From: Nitrososphaerota archaeon
GTDB lineage: Archaea > Thermoproteota > Nitrososphaeria > Nitrososphaerales > JACQRY01
Length of the DNA stretch: 39,233 nucleotides
Direction: 5' to 3'
NCBI GenBank assembly: GCA_016184315.1
Contig: JACPCU010000026.1
Coordinates: forward strand, 1-39,233
In this document: positions 6,357-14,521 of the stretch, piece by piece
Layout of the letters: each line of letters begins with the position of its first letter
Numbering within the stretch: the first letter of the stretch is position 1
The notes under the pieces: model-generated
Databases searched by the model: none
What the model saw: only the letters and a program-made list of their open reading frames with translations
What the model was told of the DNA's origin: nothing
Translations under genes and position numbers: made by a program

Positions 6357-6917
6357 TTGAGCCATGGACAGCTAACCGCGAAAAAGGCTGGGCCTACTCG
6401 CATAGGAAGCATAAGTCTCAAAGCTGACCGGGACACAATTCTGGTAGACGAGCCTATCAAGCTTCTACTTAGATTCCAGATAGACGGCGGGTTCAGGGAC
6501 AACTTCACTCAACAGGTATGGGAAGAAGCCTACAAGGCTCATGACGTAAGGCTGAGACTTACCCTGACGATAGGTTTCGCAAAGAAGGTTGGTGGCGTCT
6601 TCTCAAGAAAGGTCGGCAAGCCCATCAAGATGGTCAGAAAAGCCAAGCTCTTCTGGACTAGGAACCCAGAGCGTCACAACAGGACATGGGTCATGGTGAT
6701 CGATGAAAACGAAGCCCCAATGATTCCGAAGAGCGGAGCGGAAGCCCAAAGCCTCCTCCTTGACTTCAACAGGAGCTTCGACCTATTGGGAACAGACTTG
6801 GGAAAAGGAACGCACTCTATTGTTGCGAAAGTCAAAGCCAAATGGGGGCGACACTATTATGCACCCAAGGGAAGCGTCGAGGCTACTTCGCCGCCCATCA
6901 AGATCGTATGTACATAG
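6357..6917 (+). CDS. Unrecognised 186-residue beta-rich protein
   Basis: I do not recognise the family. The sequence alternates short hydrophobic strands with charged loops (ISLKADRDTILVDEPIKLLL near the start, HSIVAKVKAKWGRHYYAP near the end), which suggests an immunoglobulin- or arrestin-like beta sandwich. There is no signal peptide or membrane span, and no visible catalytic motif. The start is taken as TTG at 6357 with ggag 13 bases before it; an ATG at 6364 is out of frame. A TATA-like ttattatta near 6312 gives it its own promoter after the terminator of the radical SAM gene. Function unknown. Confidence 0.6.
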   Translation: MSHGQLTAKKAGPTRIGSISLKADRDTILVDEPIKLLLRFQIDGGFRDNFTQQVWEEAYKAHDVRLRLTLTIGFAKKVGGVFSRKVGKPIKMVRKAKLFWTRNPERHNRTWVMVIDENEAPMIPKSGAEAQSLLLDFNRSFDLLGTDLGKGTHSIVAKVKAKWGRHYYAPKGSVEATSPPIKIVCT

Positions 6918-6981
6918 CTATGCTGGCCCCGCTACGAATATATCATGCATATTCCGGGCGTAGCTCATCAAAGGTGTTGGC

Positions 6982-7128
6982 ATGGCTAAGTATGACGGCA
7001 TAATTGGGCAGGAAGTCCTCTCCGTCACCGAAGAAGAGAATGTGTTGACCGTGATCTTCAGGGATAATCGATACCTCTTCGTAAGAGTGGAGAACGGCAA
7101 GCTGGCCACAGAATCAATCCCAGAGTAA
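6982..7128 (+). CDS. Unrecognised 48-residue protein
   Basis: A small open frame beginning MAKYDGIIGQ and ending TESIPE, preceded by aaggtg six bases before the ATG. The composition (balanced charge, alternating strands VLTVIFRDNRYLFVRVENGK) is that of a folded beta-hairpin protein, not of chance translation. It lies 64 bases after the beta-rich gene, on the same strand. It has no recognised motif. Confidence 0.6.
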   Translation: MAKYDGIIGQEVLSVTEEENVLTVIFRDNRYLFVRVENGKLATESIPE

Positions 7129-7198
7129 GCCCTCTTCGCGTCACGCATCTGCAACTTACCTTCACAGTTAATATGCACATCGCCGATTCCATTCTGCC

Positions 7199-7447
7199 AT
7201 GGCGTCCGACGGCCCGACCGCGATAAGCTACAGCATCGAGCTCGACGAAAACAAGAAGCTCTATCGGCTTCTACTTCAGCTGCCAGCTGAACCACTGTGG
7301 AGAACCCTAAGCGCCTACTATCAGAACGATAAAGCGCAGAAAACACCTAACGATGCTCTAACCCTCTACCCCGATCCCCAGATGATCAAAGACATCTACG
7401 GCGCCATAGCAGACGCTGAGCAGAAAGGCTTCAAATCCCGTGACTGA
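7199..7447 (+). CDS. Unrecognised 82-residue protein
   Basis: A small soluble protein of unknown family. It is mostly helical by eye (KKLYRLLLQLPAEPLWRTLS, MIKDIYGAIADAEQKGF). A TATA-like gttaatatg near 7167-7175 is spaced so that transcription would start close to the ATG, implying a leaderless mRNA. It is convergent with the GlcG-like gene downstream, leaving a 36-base gap. No motif gives a function. Confidence 0.6.
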   Translation: MASDGPTAISYSIELDENKKLYRLLLQLPAEPLWRTLSAYYQNDKAQKTPNDALTLYPDPQMIKDIYGAIADAEQKGFKSRD

Positions 7448-7483
7448 TCTGGGTAATAGTCTACTTTGAAGTGCTGCTGTGAA

Positions 7484-7915
7484 CTACTTTTTCTTCAGAT
7501 ATGCGTGGAAGGCGTCGATTCCTCCCTGCGCTACAGCTATGTCCTGCTCCACTTTACCCGAACTGGTGCCTATTCCTCCAACCACCTCGTCGCCAACGTT
7601 TATGGGCAGTCCTCCTCCAACTATCATGAATCTACCCTGGTTGCTTATGTTGACTCCGTATGCAGGAGCACCGGGTTGAGCTACAGCTTGGTACTCATGG
7701 GTAGCTCTTCTTGAGCAACCGGCTGTATAGGCTTTGTTTATGGCTATGTCAATGCTCGTGATCTTGGCTTTATCCATCCGGTAGAAGCCGAGTAGGTGTC
7801 CACCCTCGTCGACTACAGCTATGTCCATCTCCACGCCCATTTCCACAGCCTTCTTCTGGGCACCTTCCAGTATCACCTTAACATCGTCCAAAGTCAGTTT
7901 ACTCGCAGTCCTCAA
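7484..7915 (-). CDS. GlcG/HbpS-like protein (DUF336, PduO C-terminal family)
   Basis: A 143-residue protein of the GlcG/HbpS family. It has the family pattern of an N-terminal helix (LTLDDVKVILEGAQKKAVEM), a strand MDIAVVDEGGHLLGFYRMD, and the glycine-rich IVGGGLPI followed by VVGGIGTSSG. Members bind haem or cobalamin in some systems or act in glycolate and diol loci, but many are uncharacterised. The same fold is fused to cobalamin adenosyltransferase in PduO; a separate PduO-type adenosyltransferase lies 4.4 kb away in this window. The start is a TTG at 7915, without an obvious ribosome site. Confidence 0.75.
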   Translation of the reverse strand: MRTASKLTLDDVKVILEGAQKKAVEMGVEMDIAVVDEGGHLLGFYRMDKAKITSIDIAINKAYTAGCSRRATHEYQAVAQPGAPAYGVNISNQGRFMIVGGGLPINVGDEVVGGIGTSSGKVEQDIAVAQGGIDAFHAYLKKK

Positions 7916-7977
7916 GACTAATTCAGCGTCTGCAGGGTTTGTCCGCTGGATTAAACCCTTACGGTCGCATCAACATC

Positions 7978-10900
7978 ATGTCTATCCTGGACTGCTTAAG
8001 GTTAATGAACATCTGGCGAAGACCTCCACCGCAGGTAGTGCAGCAGGACTTGTTTCACCGTTGGCCACCCAGACAGTTTCTACTCGCTGCAACCTTGCTA
8101 CTGCTGATCACGCTTAACTCGACTAATCCGATCCGCGCTGAAGACCCTAAGACAACACCTAGATCAGACGCTGCCTACGTCCCTCCGCCATCACCACCTT
8201 CGCCGGCCCCACGCGATTCCCTACTCGATCTAGGAACGCTCCTTGCCGGAGACATCAGGTTTCCCAGTGACCGTGTAACCGGAATAACTGCGCCTTTCAC
8301 CAGCCCCCTGTCTGATCCTACACCAACACCTCAACAGACCAGCGAATACATGATTGGAAAAGTAGGTGTAATGATAGTATTCGTTGAGAGCAACGGCGCC
8401 CTAGATACCAACATCGAAGATTGGACAACTGGGAGAATGCAGGAAGTCGAAACCAGTATTCAACGCGCCTTAAACTGGTGGGCAGGTCAATACCCATACG
8501 CATCAGGGAAACTCAGCTTCGCGACAAACTCCCAGAGAACTATCGCTTCTACCCGTTATGAGCCTATAATGCGGCCGAGCACCGATGATCAACTTTGGGT
8601 TCCCGACGTTTTAGCCAACATCAACTGCGGCTCAGGGTCAGACGCAGTAACAATAGCCAGAAGCTGCGCCCAAGAAACTAGAGGCAAATGGGTGACTGAC
8701 TGGGCCTTTACCATATTCGTAGTGGACAGCTTCAAGGACACAGACGGAAGCTTCAGTGACGGCACATCAGCCTTCTCCTATCTCTTCGGACCATACATGG
8801 TGGTTACCTACCACAACGACGGCTGGGGGATAGATAGAATGGACAGGGTCGTAGCCCACCATATTGGACACATCTTTGGAGCCACCGACGAGTCCAACGG
8901 CGTATCTGAGAAAAGCGGCTACCTCTATACTTCAGACACCGAAAACTCCAGCTGCATCATGCACATCTACGACTGGTGCGTCTCCAAAGGCACAAAGGGA
9001 CAGATAGGCTGGGCGGACTCAAACACAAACAACCACCCAGACATATTGGAGAACGATATACAGCTAGAATTCACGAAGACGCCGACCTCTATAACGGATC
9101 AAGCTCCCCTCATCTTCGAGGGTCAACTGGCCCTCAAACCCTATCAATGCCTTTACCCCATATGCCGAAGCATCACCACAAACAGGTTATCCTCCGTCAC
9201 ATCCTCCACCATCATATCTGCCAGAGACGGAGCATTCGACTCAGCCTACGAATCCTTCACCTTGGCAATACCTGTGTCCAAAGGAGGCTTCTATAACACC
9301 ACCATAGACGCGAAAGACCTAGCGTTAGGCAAGCTTAGCCGATTCGACGCAAACGCCACCTACACTTATCTAATCGTCAACGATTCTAGGCGAGACTCGA
9401 ACACCCTTAGAACAAACGTGGGAGCCCAAGAAAAGATGAGTTTCAGGCTGTTCTGGGCTCACAACAACTCTGCAGTAAGATCCGGTAAGATTTGGGTGGA
9501 AGGAGTTGAAGGGTCTCCTTCCACAGCCGGATGGTTCAACGTCACATTATCCAGCCAAGTAGTAGGTAAACGATACTACCACGTTAACGAAGCAGAAGCC
9601 CCAATCAAAGCTAAAGAAGGCGAAATAAAGATACGCAGCATAACTAAGACTGCAGACCCACTGGAAGTCACCTGGGACAGGGTCTTCGTTCAGCTCTCCA
9701 CTGAACGCAGCCGAATTGACGTCAGCTCATCGGCGCCACTATCTGTGCGGGCCTACTATGAGTCTGACGGTGCAGTCTTCCAAGGAAGCATCAGTCTAAA
9801 CGACGATTCGACTCAGAGAAAAACAGGCAAGTACAGCTACAAGGCAACTTCAATTCAGGATAGACTGTACGGCTTAACTGCTTTCCGTTCCGACGAAGCC
9901 GAAGTAGTTTTTGACCGAGTGAACATAGTGCTCAGCTCCAAAGACAACAGAATTGACGTTGGTAGCGAAGCCAAGATAAAGTGGTCAGCCAAATACGAGT
10001 CCGACGGTGCACCTTTCGAAGGCGAAGTTCGCCTAAATAACGATACTACCAAGACCAGCGTGGGAAGAGCCGTATACAAAGTGTCTTCGATAAGAGACCC
10101 CAGGCACGGACTTACCGCCTTCGAATCCAACCAGATCGACGTAATATTCGACAGAGTAATCATCAACCTCAGAGCAACTGCAGAAAGAGTTAACGTCGCA
10201 ACCCTTGCTCCACTGGTATGGTCAAGCAAATACGAATATGACAACTCTACCTTCACAGGCCAGATCCAATTCAACACGCCTTTGACTCAAGACAAGGTGG
10301 GCAGATACGACTACTCCGTCTCGTCCATAAGTGACCAGTTGCACGGCATCTCAATATTCGTTTCCAACAGAGCTTCAGCGGTCTTCGACAAAGTGAAAGT
10401 CACCTTGACTCCGGAAAAAAGCAGGATAGCTGTGGGAAAAGACGCGCATCTCATTGTAGACGCACGCTACCTCTACGACAATTCCACCTTCGATGGAAGT
10501 GCCACCCTCAACAACACTCTCACGAAGAATCAGGTAGGTCAATACGGATATACCGTGTCCAGAATAGAAGGAGGAAGATACAAGATAACTTCATTCGAAT
10601 CCAGTACTGCCTCTATCATGTTCGACCGAGTAGACGTGGTCTTAACTGCTCAACTGCCCCGAGTCGAAGTTGACCAAAACGCCTCTATCAGCTACGCTGC
10701 TGGCTACGCGTATGATGGAACAGCCTTTCAAGGCAAAGTTCATCTGAATCAGCCCACTGTGCAGAGCGAGGCTGGGAGGACAGAGTTTTCTGTCAGACAG
10801 GTTGTCGACGAAAAATACGGAATCAACATATTTGCTTCAAATATTGTTGCTGTGATCTTCGATCACATCCATCTGAGCGACGTTGCCGCAGAAGGTCTTA

Positions 10901-11250
10901 CTCCGGGCGCAGTCAAGGTTTCTCTCCGCCTTTCTTACACGTCTGATGGATCCCCAGTTGAAGATGGCGGAGTTACCATTAACGGTGTTAAAGCAGCACA
11001 TGTGGGCGGAGGTGTCTATGCGGCGCAGGTGGGCACGCTGATGCCCTATCTCCCAATCCAGATAAAAGTGGATAAGCTCGGCTTCAACGGACAATTATCC
11101 AGCCAAAGTTTCTTCCCATTGGGAAACACAGTTCCTTGGATTGCAGCTGCCGGTGCAATTGCCGGGGGAGTAATCTGGCTGCGGAAGCGCCGTAAATCCT
11201 CAGTCTTCGAAGAAGAGACGGTCGTGGAAGAAGAAGCGGAGGCCACCTGA
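7978..11250 (+). CDS. Large surface protein: metzincin-like domain, five 79-residue repeats, C-terminal anchor
   Basis: A protein of about 1090 residues with a hydrophobic signal segment (FLLAATLLLLITL) ending near an IRAED cleavage site. Residues about 120-350 resemble a metzincin peptidase: H294-H295-I-G-H298-x2-G301-x2-D304 matches HExxHxxGxxD, and a Met-turn-like CIMH has M328. The catalytic Glu is His (codon cat), so normal proteolysis is unlikely. Five tandem 79-residue Ig-like repeats follow, then a related sixth domain, a membrane span (WIAAAGAIAGGVIWL), an RKRRK stop-transfer and an acidic cytoplasmic tail. Many N-x-S/T sites suggest glycosylation. ATG 7978 fits a leaderless start about 27 bases after a ttaaac TATA; TTG 7939 and ATG 8005 are alternatives. 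Confidence 0.75.
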   Translation: MSILDCLRLMNIWRRPPPQVVQQDLFHRWPPRQFLLAATLLLLITLNSTNPIRAEDPKTTPRSDAAYVPPPSPPSPAPRDSLLDLGTLLAGDIRFPSDRVTGITAPFTSPLSDPTPTPQQTSEYMIGKVGVMIVFVESNGALDTNIEDWTTGRMQEVETSIQRALNWWAGQYPYASGKLSFATNSQRTIASTRYEPIMRPSTDDQLWVPDVLANINCGSGSDAVTIARSCAQETRGKWVTDWAFTIFVVDSFKDTDGSFSDGTSAFSYLFGPYMVVTYHNDGWGIDRMDRVVAHHIGHIFGATDESNGVSEKSGYLYTSDTENSSCIMHIYDWCVSKGTKGQIGWADSNTNNHPDILENDIQLEFTKTPTSITDQAPLIFEGQLALKPYQCLYPICRSITTNRLSSVTSSTIISARDGAFDSAYESFTLAIPVSKGGFYNTTIDAKDLALGKLSRFDANATYTYLIVNDSRRDSNTLRTNVGAQEKMSFRLFWAHNNSAVRSGKIWVEGVEGSPSTAGWFNVTLSSQVVGKRYYHVNEAEAPIKAKEGEIKIRSITKTADPLEVTWDRVFVQLSTERSRIDVSSSAPLSVRAYYESDGAVFQGSISLNDDSTQRKTGKYSYKATSIQDRLYGLTAFRSDEAEVVFDRVNIVLSSKDNRIDVGSEAKIKWSAKYESDGAPFEGEVRLNNDTTKTSVGRAVYKVSSIRDPRHGLTAFESNQIDVIFDRVIINLRATAERVNVATLAPLVWSSKYEYDNSTFTGQIQFNTPLTQDKVGRYDYSVSSISDQLHGISIFVSNRASAVFDKVKVTLTPEKSRIAVGKDAHLIVDARYLYDNSTFDGSATLNNTLTKNQVGQYGYTVSRIEGGRYKITSFESSTASIMFDRVDVVLTAQLPRVEVDQNASISYAAGYAYDGTAFQGKVHLNQPTVQSEAGRTEFSVRQVVDEKYGINIFASNIVAVIFDHIHLSDVAAEGLTPGAVKVSLRLSYTSDGSPVEDGGVTINGVKAAHVGGGVYAAQVGTLMPYLPIQIKVDKLGFNGQLSSQSFFPLGNTVPWIAAAGAIAGGVIWLRKRRKSSVFEEETVVEEEAEAT
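9676..10860 (+). repeat. Five tandem 237-bp (79-codon) repeats
   Basis: Units start at 9676, 9913, 10150, 10387 and 10624, each at the Asp of a D-[RK]-V motif, and each is exactly 237 bp. Conserved marks include FDRV at the start, RI-V near residue 13, Y-[ED]-[SY]-D-[GN] near 30, a G--F-G strand, LN near 40, and F-S before the next unit. The DNA has diverged strongly while length is kept exactly, so selection on the protein fold is probable. A shorter related domain follows at 10861. Confidence 0.85.
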
Positions 11251-11277
11251 ACGTGAAATCCCTAATATACATGTCAT

Positions 11278-12195
11278 ATGCGCTCATTCTGTTCTAGAGG
11301 CTGGCTTTCCTTGGCTCACGGTTTTCCTGCTCGGAGCTGGCTTTACGTCCCTGGGCATCGCGAAAAGATGGTTGTAAAGGCTCTTGAACGAGGACCAGAT
11401 GCAATAATCTTCGACTTGGAGGACGGTGTTCCTCTCTCAGAGAAGAATTCAGCAAGAGACCTCCTGCGGCGTCACTTATCGAAGATCCGGGAAGCAGACC
11501 GCCGTATTTTGATCAGGGTGAACCGCATTGACAGCGGAATGGTTAAGCAGGATCTGACTGTCCTGAGCGACGCTGTAACGGGGATTGTGCAGCCCAAAGT
11601 TTCCATACCTCGAGACATACATTCGCTCTCAGAACTTCTCGAAGAACATGAATCTTCCACTGGAATCAATCGCGGCAGTCTATCCGTCTTGCCGCTAATA
11701 GAGACAGCTCAAGGAGTTCTGAACGCCTACCAGATCGCCTCATCTTCAAAGAGAATCGCGGCAGTCTTCTTCGGATCAGAAGACTTTACCCTCGACATGG
11801 GCATCAAGAGAACTGTTGGAGGGGGAGAAACCCGTGTCGCGAAAAGCCTAGTCGCCATTGCTGCGACCGCAGCTAAGGTTCAAGCGGTCGACACCATCTA
11901 TCCGTTCATCGAGGACGTAGAAGGCCTAGTCAAGGAAGCCTCTTCTGCCAAAGAGATAGGCTTCTGGGGCAAGCAAGTGGTGCATCCACGTCAGATTGAC
12001 CCCGTCAACAAGGTCTTCACTCCAAGCGAAGAGGAGGTCAAAGAAGCGAGGAGGCTCGTCGACGCCTATGAAGAAGCGCTGAAACAAGGATTGGCAGTGG
12101 TCGCATTGGACGGTAAGATGGTTGAGCCGCCCATAGCTGAACGAGCAAAAAAGCTTCTAGCTGTCGCAGAGGGCATTGCACAGCAGGCAAAATAA
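11278..12195 (+). CDS. HpcH/HpaI aldolase, citrate lyase beta (CitE-like)
   Basis: A 305-residue TIM-barrel protein of the CitE/malyl-CoA lyase family, which cleaves or forms C-C bonds of acyl-CoA thioesters such as citramalyl- or malyl-CoA using Mg2+. Motifs seen: RSWLYVPGHREKM (CoA and substrate region), IIFDLEDGVP, VLPLIETAQG with the metal-binding Glu, and FFGSEDFTLDMG with the metal-binding Asp, plus a final GFWGKQVVHPRQI. No lyase alpha or gamma subunit genes are near, so a stand-alone lyase is more likely than citrate lyase. Substrate not determinable. Start ATG 11278 is taken; TTG 11311 is closer to the usual N-terminus and better spaced from the taatata box. Confidence 0.8.
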   Translation: MRSFCSRGWLSLAHGFPARSWLYVPGHREKMVVKALERGPDAIIFDLEDGVPLSEKNSARDLLRRHLSKIREADRRILIRVNRIDSGMVKQDLTVLSDAVTGIVQPKVSIPRDIHSLSELLEEHESSTGINRGSLSVLPLIETAQGVLNAYQIASSSKRIAAVFFGSEDFTLDMGIKRTVGGGETRVAKSLVAIAATAAKVQAVDTIYPFIEDVEGLVKEASSAKEIGFWGKQVVHPRQIDPVNKVFTPSEEEVKEARRLVDAYEEALKQGLAVVALDGKMVEPPIAERAKKLLAVAEGIAQQAK

Positions 12196-12222
12196 CCCTG
12201 CGGAACTATGAATCTTCTCCCA

Positions 12223-12252
12223 GTGTCAACAATCGTTTTCAGACGATGACAC
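12223..12252. terminator. Hairpin between convergent genes
   Basis: Outer arms gtgtca (12223-12228) and tgacac (12247-12252) and inner arms tcgt (12233-12236) and acga (12243-12246) give a ten-pair hairpin with a small bulge. It lies between the stop codons of the CitE-like and cobalamin adenosyltransferase genes, and may end or stabilise both transcripts. The T-run on the plus side is only tttt within the loop. Confidence 0.35.
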
Positions 12253-12286
12253 TAGTTTTCACCGTGTCTTGAGGAGCGGTTTCGAG

Positions 12287-12856
12287 TTATTCTTCATCAG
12301 ACCCGTAACGCCAAGGCTGCTCTCCAACACCTTGGTCAAGATTCACTTTCCTAGCTAACACAAAGAGTACCGAAGATAGACGATTCAGGTATCGGATGAT
12401 TTCACTGTTAGTACGCTCTTCAGCAGACAGGGCTACAGCATTTCTTTCAGCTCTTCGCACAACTGCGCGGCAATAATGTAGGATCGCCCCGGGTCTGCTG
12501 CCGCCGGGAAGAATGAATGTGTCCAACGGAGGTAGAGTTTCAGCCAAGTCATCGGCGATCTTCTCCAGTTGCTTCGTCATTTCAGGGGTCACTCTTGGAA
12601 CTGTTTTCTTTCCTACGCGTCTACCCGTGTCCAAAGGCGTAGCCAAGTCTCCTCCAACTATGAAGAGATCTGCCTGAATCTTCTCCACTACCCCAGATGC
12701 TTGCCTGTTTTGCAGATAGGTTTTGGCGTAGCCCAGGAGAGAGTTGAGCTCATCGATTGTCCCGTAGACCTCGATTCTAAGGGAGTCTTTTCTGACTCGT
12801 TTCCCGCCGAAGAGCCCTGTTTCACCGGAGTCGCCTGTTCGGGTATACGGCTTCAA
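12287..12856 (-). CDS. Cob(I)alamin adenosyltransferase, PduO type
   Basis: This 189-residue enzyme transfers the adenosyl group of ATP to cob(I)alamin to make coenzyme B12. Family motifs are complete: the N-terminal YTRTGDSGETGLFGG (ATP loop), VYGTIDELNSLLGYA, LFIVGGDLAT, and the C-terminal CRAVVRRAERNAVAL with RYLNRLSSVLFVLAR. It is a single-domain protein of normal length, helical bundle, cytoplasmic. Start codon TTG at 12856 gives the expected short N-terminus before the ATP loop. It is divergent from the HIT operon and convergent with the CitE-like gene. No B12-dependent mutase is in the window, so its client is not visible. Confidence 0.93.
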   Translation of the reverse strand: MKPYTRTGDSGETGLFGGKRVRKDSLRIEVYGTIDELNSLLGYAKTYLQNRQASGVVEKIQADLFIVGGDLATPLDTGRRVGKKTVPRVTPEMTKQLEKIADDLAETLPPLDTFILPGGSRPGAILHYCRAVVRRAERNAVALSAEERTNSEIIRYLNRLSSVLFVLARKVNLDQGVGEQPWRYGSDEE

Positions 12857-12932
12857 TACTGGATACGCCTCTACGCTATGTATTGATCAGAGCTAATTGT
12901 TAAAACCTTCTAGGCTGTTAGCTGGAAGTCTG

Positions 12933-13352
12933 ATGCGCGACTGCGTCTTCTGCAACATCGTTGAGGGTAGGGTTCCGGGTGCCATTGCGCATAGAAATGA
13001 TTCTTTTGTCGCTGTCATGGACAAGTATCCCATCAACAAGGGTCATACACTCGTCATGCCTGCAAAACATTACCCGACAATACTAGACATGCCCAAGGAG
13101 GAAGTGGGCAGACTCTTCATCTTCGTCGCCAAAGTGGCTAAGGGGGTGAAAGAAGCTACGGGTGCTGCAGGCCTGAATATTGGGTTGAACAATGGGCAGG
13201 CTGCTGCTCAACTGATACCCCACCTGCACGTCCACGTTATTCCGAGGCATCAAGATGATGGGGCTAGCTGGAATAGGCCGAGCAGGCTGCTTGTGGCTGC
13301 GGACGAGCTTTCAAAGTGGGCTGAAGCCATAAGGCAGAAGATAAGTGAGTGA
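12933..13352 (+). CDS. HIT-family nucleotide hydrolase
   Basis: A 139-residue histidine-triad protein. It has the N-terminal zinc-type CVFCNIVEG, the DKYPINKGHTLVMPAKH strand region, and the catalytic triad HLHVHVIPR, where the central His attacks the alpha-phosphate of AMP conjugates or dinucleoside polyphosphates. The start is set at ATG 12933, which begins MRDCVFCN as usual for the family and follows ggaag; a TTG at 12897 would add 12 unrelated residues. It overlaps the next gene by eight bases, heading a three-gene operon with a nucleotidyltransferase-like and a HEPN protein. The substrate is unknown. Confidence 0.92.
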   Translation: MRDCVFCNIVEGRVPGAIAHRNDSFVAVMDKYPINKGHTLVMPAKHYPTILDMPKEEVGRLFIFVAKVAKGVKEATGAAGLNIGLNNGQAAAQLIPHLHVHVIPRHQDDGASWNRPSRLLVAADELSKWAEAIRQKISE

Positions 13353-14130
13353 ACTGCGGATAAAAGACACGCGCGTCAAGGGAAGAACAATTGGTTTGAA
13401 GGAAGTCTTTCCAGCCATTTATGAGGATCTACACAGTGTTTTCCATGAGGAAGTCTTCAGTATTGGAGATGCCTGTGGGGCGTTGATGCTCTCTAGAGAA
13501 GAGGCTAGGAATGCTCTGCGAAGACTGCGCGGACAGCTACTCTTGTTCAGTTTTATGAAAGGAAAGTATAGGCTGCTGAGTCACGTTGATGCTCGGTTTG
13601 CTAGGAAGCGCTTGGTGAACCTTAATCGCGTGAAGAGCACTCAGCATGTTCATTTGATCGTCAAGGCACTGGGACTCTTGCACCAATGTTTCCCTGAGAA
13701 GCTTTTCTCTGCATGCCTCTACGGCTCCGCTGCAAAGGGCGATATTCTTGCCGACAGCAATGTGGAATTATTGGTGGTTTTGGAGAATGAAGGAAGGCTA
13801 GTGGATCGTGTGAAGAGCATCTACCAGTGCGTGGAGGAGATCGGGTTTGAGCGGAGATTCCTGTTGAAAAACGGTTTAGCTGGCGACATATCGATCTACC
13901 CTCTGACTAAAGAGGAGGCAAAACGTTTCCATCCGATTTATCTGGATGTGGCTGAAGAAGGCATCATACTCTACGACACAGAAGGCTTCTTCCAACGCCT
14001 TCAGTTCCAATCTTTGGGCACCCTGATAAATTCGGGGGGAGTCAAATTCAAGTCTAAGGAACGGTGGTTCTGGAGGATGCCGGCAGACTTCTCTTTCGGT
14101 GACCCTATTGGGATTCCACGCCTTCTCTGA
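13345..14130 (+). CDS. Winged-helix plus degenerate nucleotidyltransferase-fold protein
   Basis: A 261-residue protein. Residues about 15-85 look like a winged helix (SIGDACGALMLSREEARNAL). A MNT-type nucleotidyltransferase fold follows: GSAAKGDILADSNVELLVV starts at G127, aligning with the GSxxxG...SDxD motif. The two metal-binding Asp are N139 and E141, so nucleotide transfer may be lost or altered. The last 50 residues are unassigned. MNT proteins usually pair with a HEPN protein, and here a HEPN gene overlaps the 3' end by 32 bases. GTG start at 13345 lies within the HIT gene end, indicating coupling. It could be an inactive antitoxin-like partner or a regulator. Confidence 0.7.
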   Translation: MSELRIKDTRVKGRTIGLKEVFPAIYEDLHSVFHEEVFSIGDACGALMLSREEARNALRRLRGQLLLFSFMKGKYRLLSHVDARFARKRLVNLNRVKSTQHVHLIVKALGLLHQCFPEKLFSACLYGSAAKGDILADSNVELLVVLENEGRLVDRVKSIYQCVEEIGFERRFLLKNGLAGDISIYPLTKEEAKRFHPIYLDVAEEGIILYDTEGFFQRLQFQSLGTLINSGGVKFKSKERWFWRMPADFSFGDPIGIPRLL

Positions 14131-14521
14131 TTCGCTCTTCAAGCAGGCTGAATATAGGCTTACGGTGGCGAGAAGAGCCTTTGACGATGCTCAATACGCG
14201 TATGTGATCTGTTTGAGTCAAGAAGTGGTCGAATTGGCTTTGAAGTCACTGCTTAGAAGGGTAGGCGTAGCTTATCCGAAATCTAGAGATGTGGGTGAAT
14301 TACTCTTGATCAACCGGGACCTCTTCAACAGAACGGCTGAGGCCGAGTTGGACGAAGCAACGTCAATATCCACGGAGCTGAGTAGGCTCAAGGATTTCGC
14401 TGCCTACGGCGATGAGGCCACGGCTGTACCCTCAGAGAATCTGTTCGAAAGGAGCGATGCTGAAGACGCCCTTAGAAAAGCGGAGAGAATACTGGCTCTT
14501 GTTAAGAAGGCTCTGAGCTAG
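14099..14521 (+). CDS. HEPN-domain protein
   Basis: A 140-residue helical protein of the HEPN superfamily (COG1895/COG2250-like). The typical N-terminal helix (FKQAEYRLTVARRAFDDAQY), CLSQEVVELALKSLL, and a C-terminal DAEDALRKAERILALVKKAL are visible. The classical ribonuclease motif R-x4-6-H is not present; the corresponding place reads RLKDFAAYGDE, with Tyr where His is expected. An RNase role is therefore uncertain. It overlaps the nucleotidyltransferase-like gene by 32 bases with a GTG start, and its stop codon overlaps the convergent proteasome gene by four bases. A binding partner of the upstream protein is the natural reading. Confidence 0.75.
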   Translation: MTLLGFHAFSDSLFKQAEYRLTVARRAFDDAQYAYVICLSQEVVELALKSLLRRVGVAYPKSRDVGELLLINRDLFNRTAEAELDEATSISTELSRLKDFAAYGDEATAVPSENLFERSDAEDALRKAERILALVKKALS

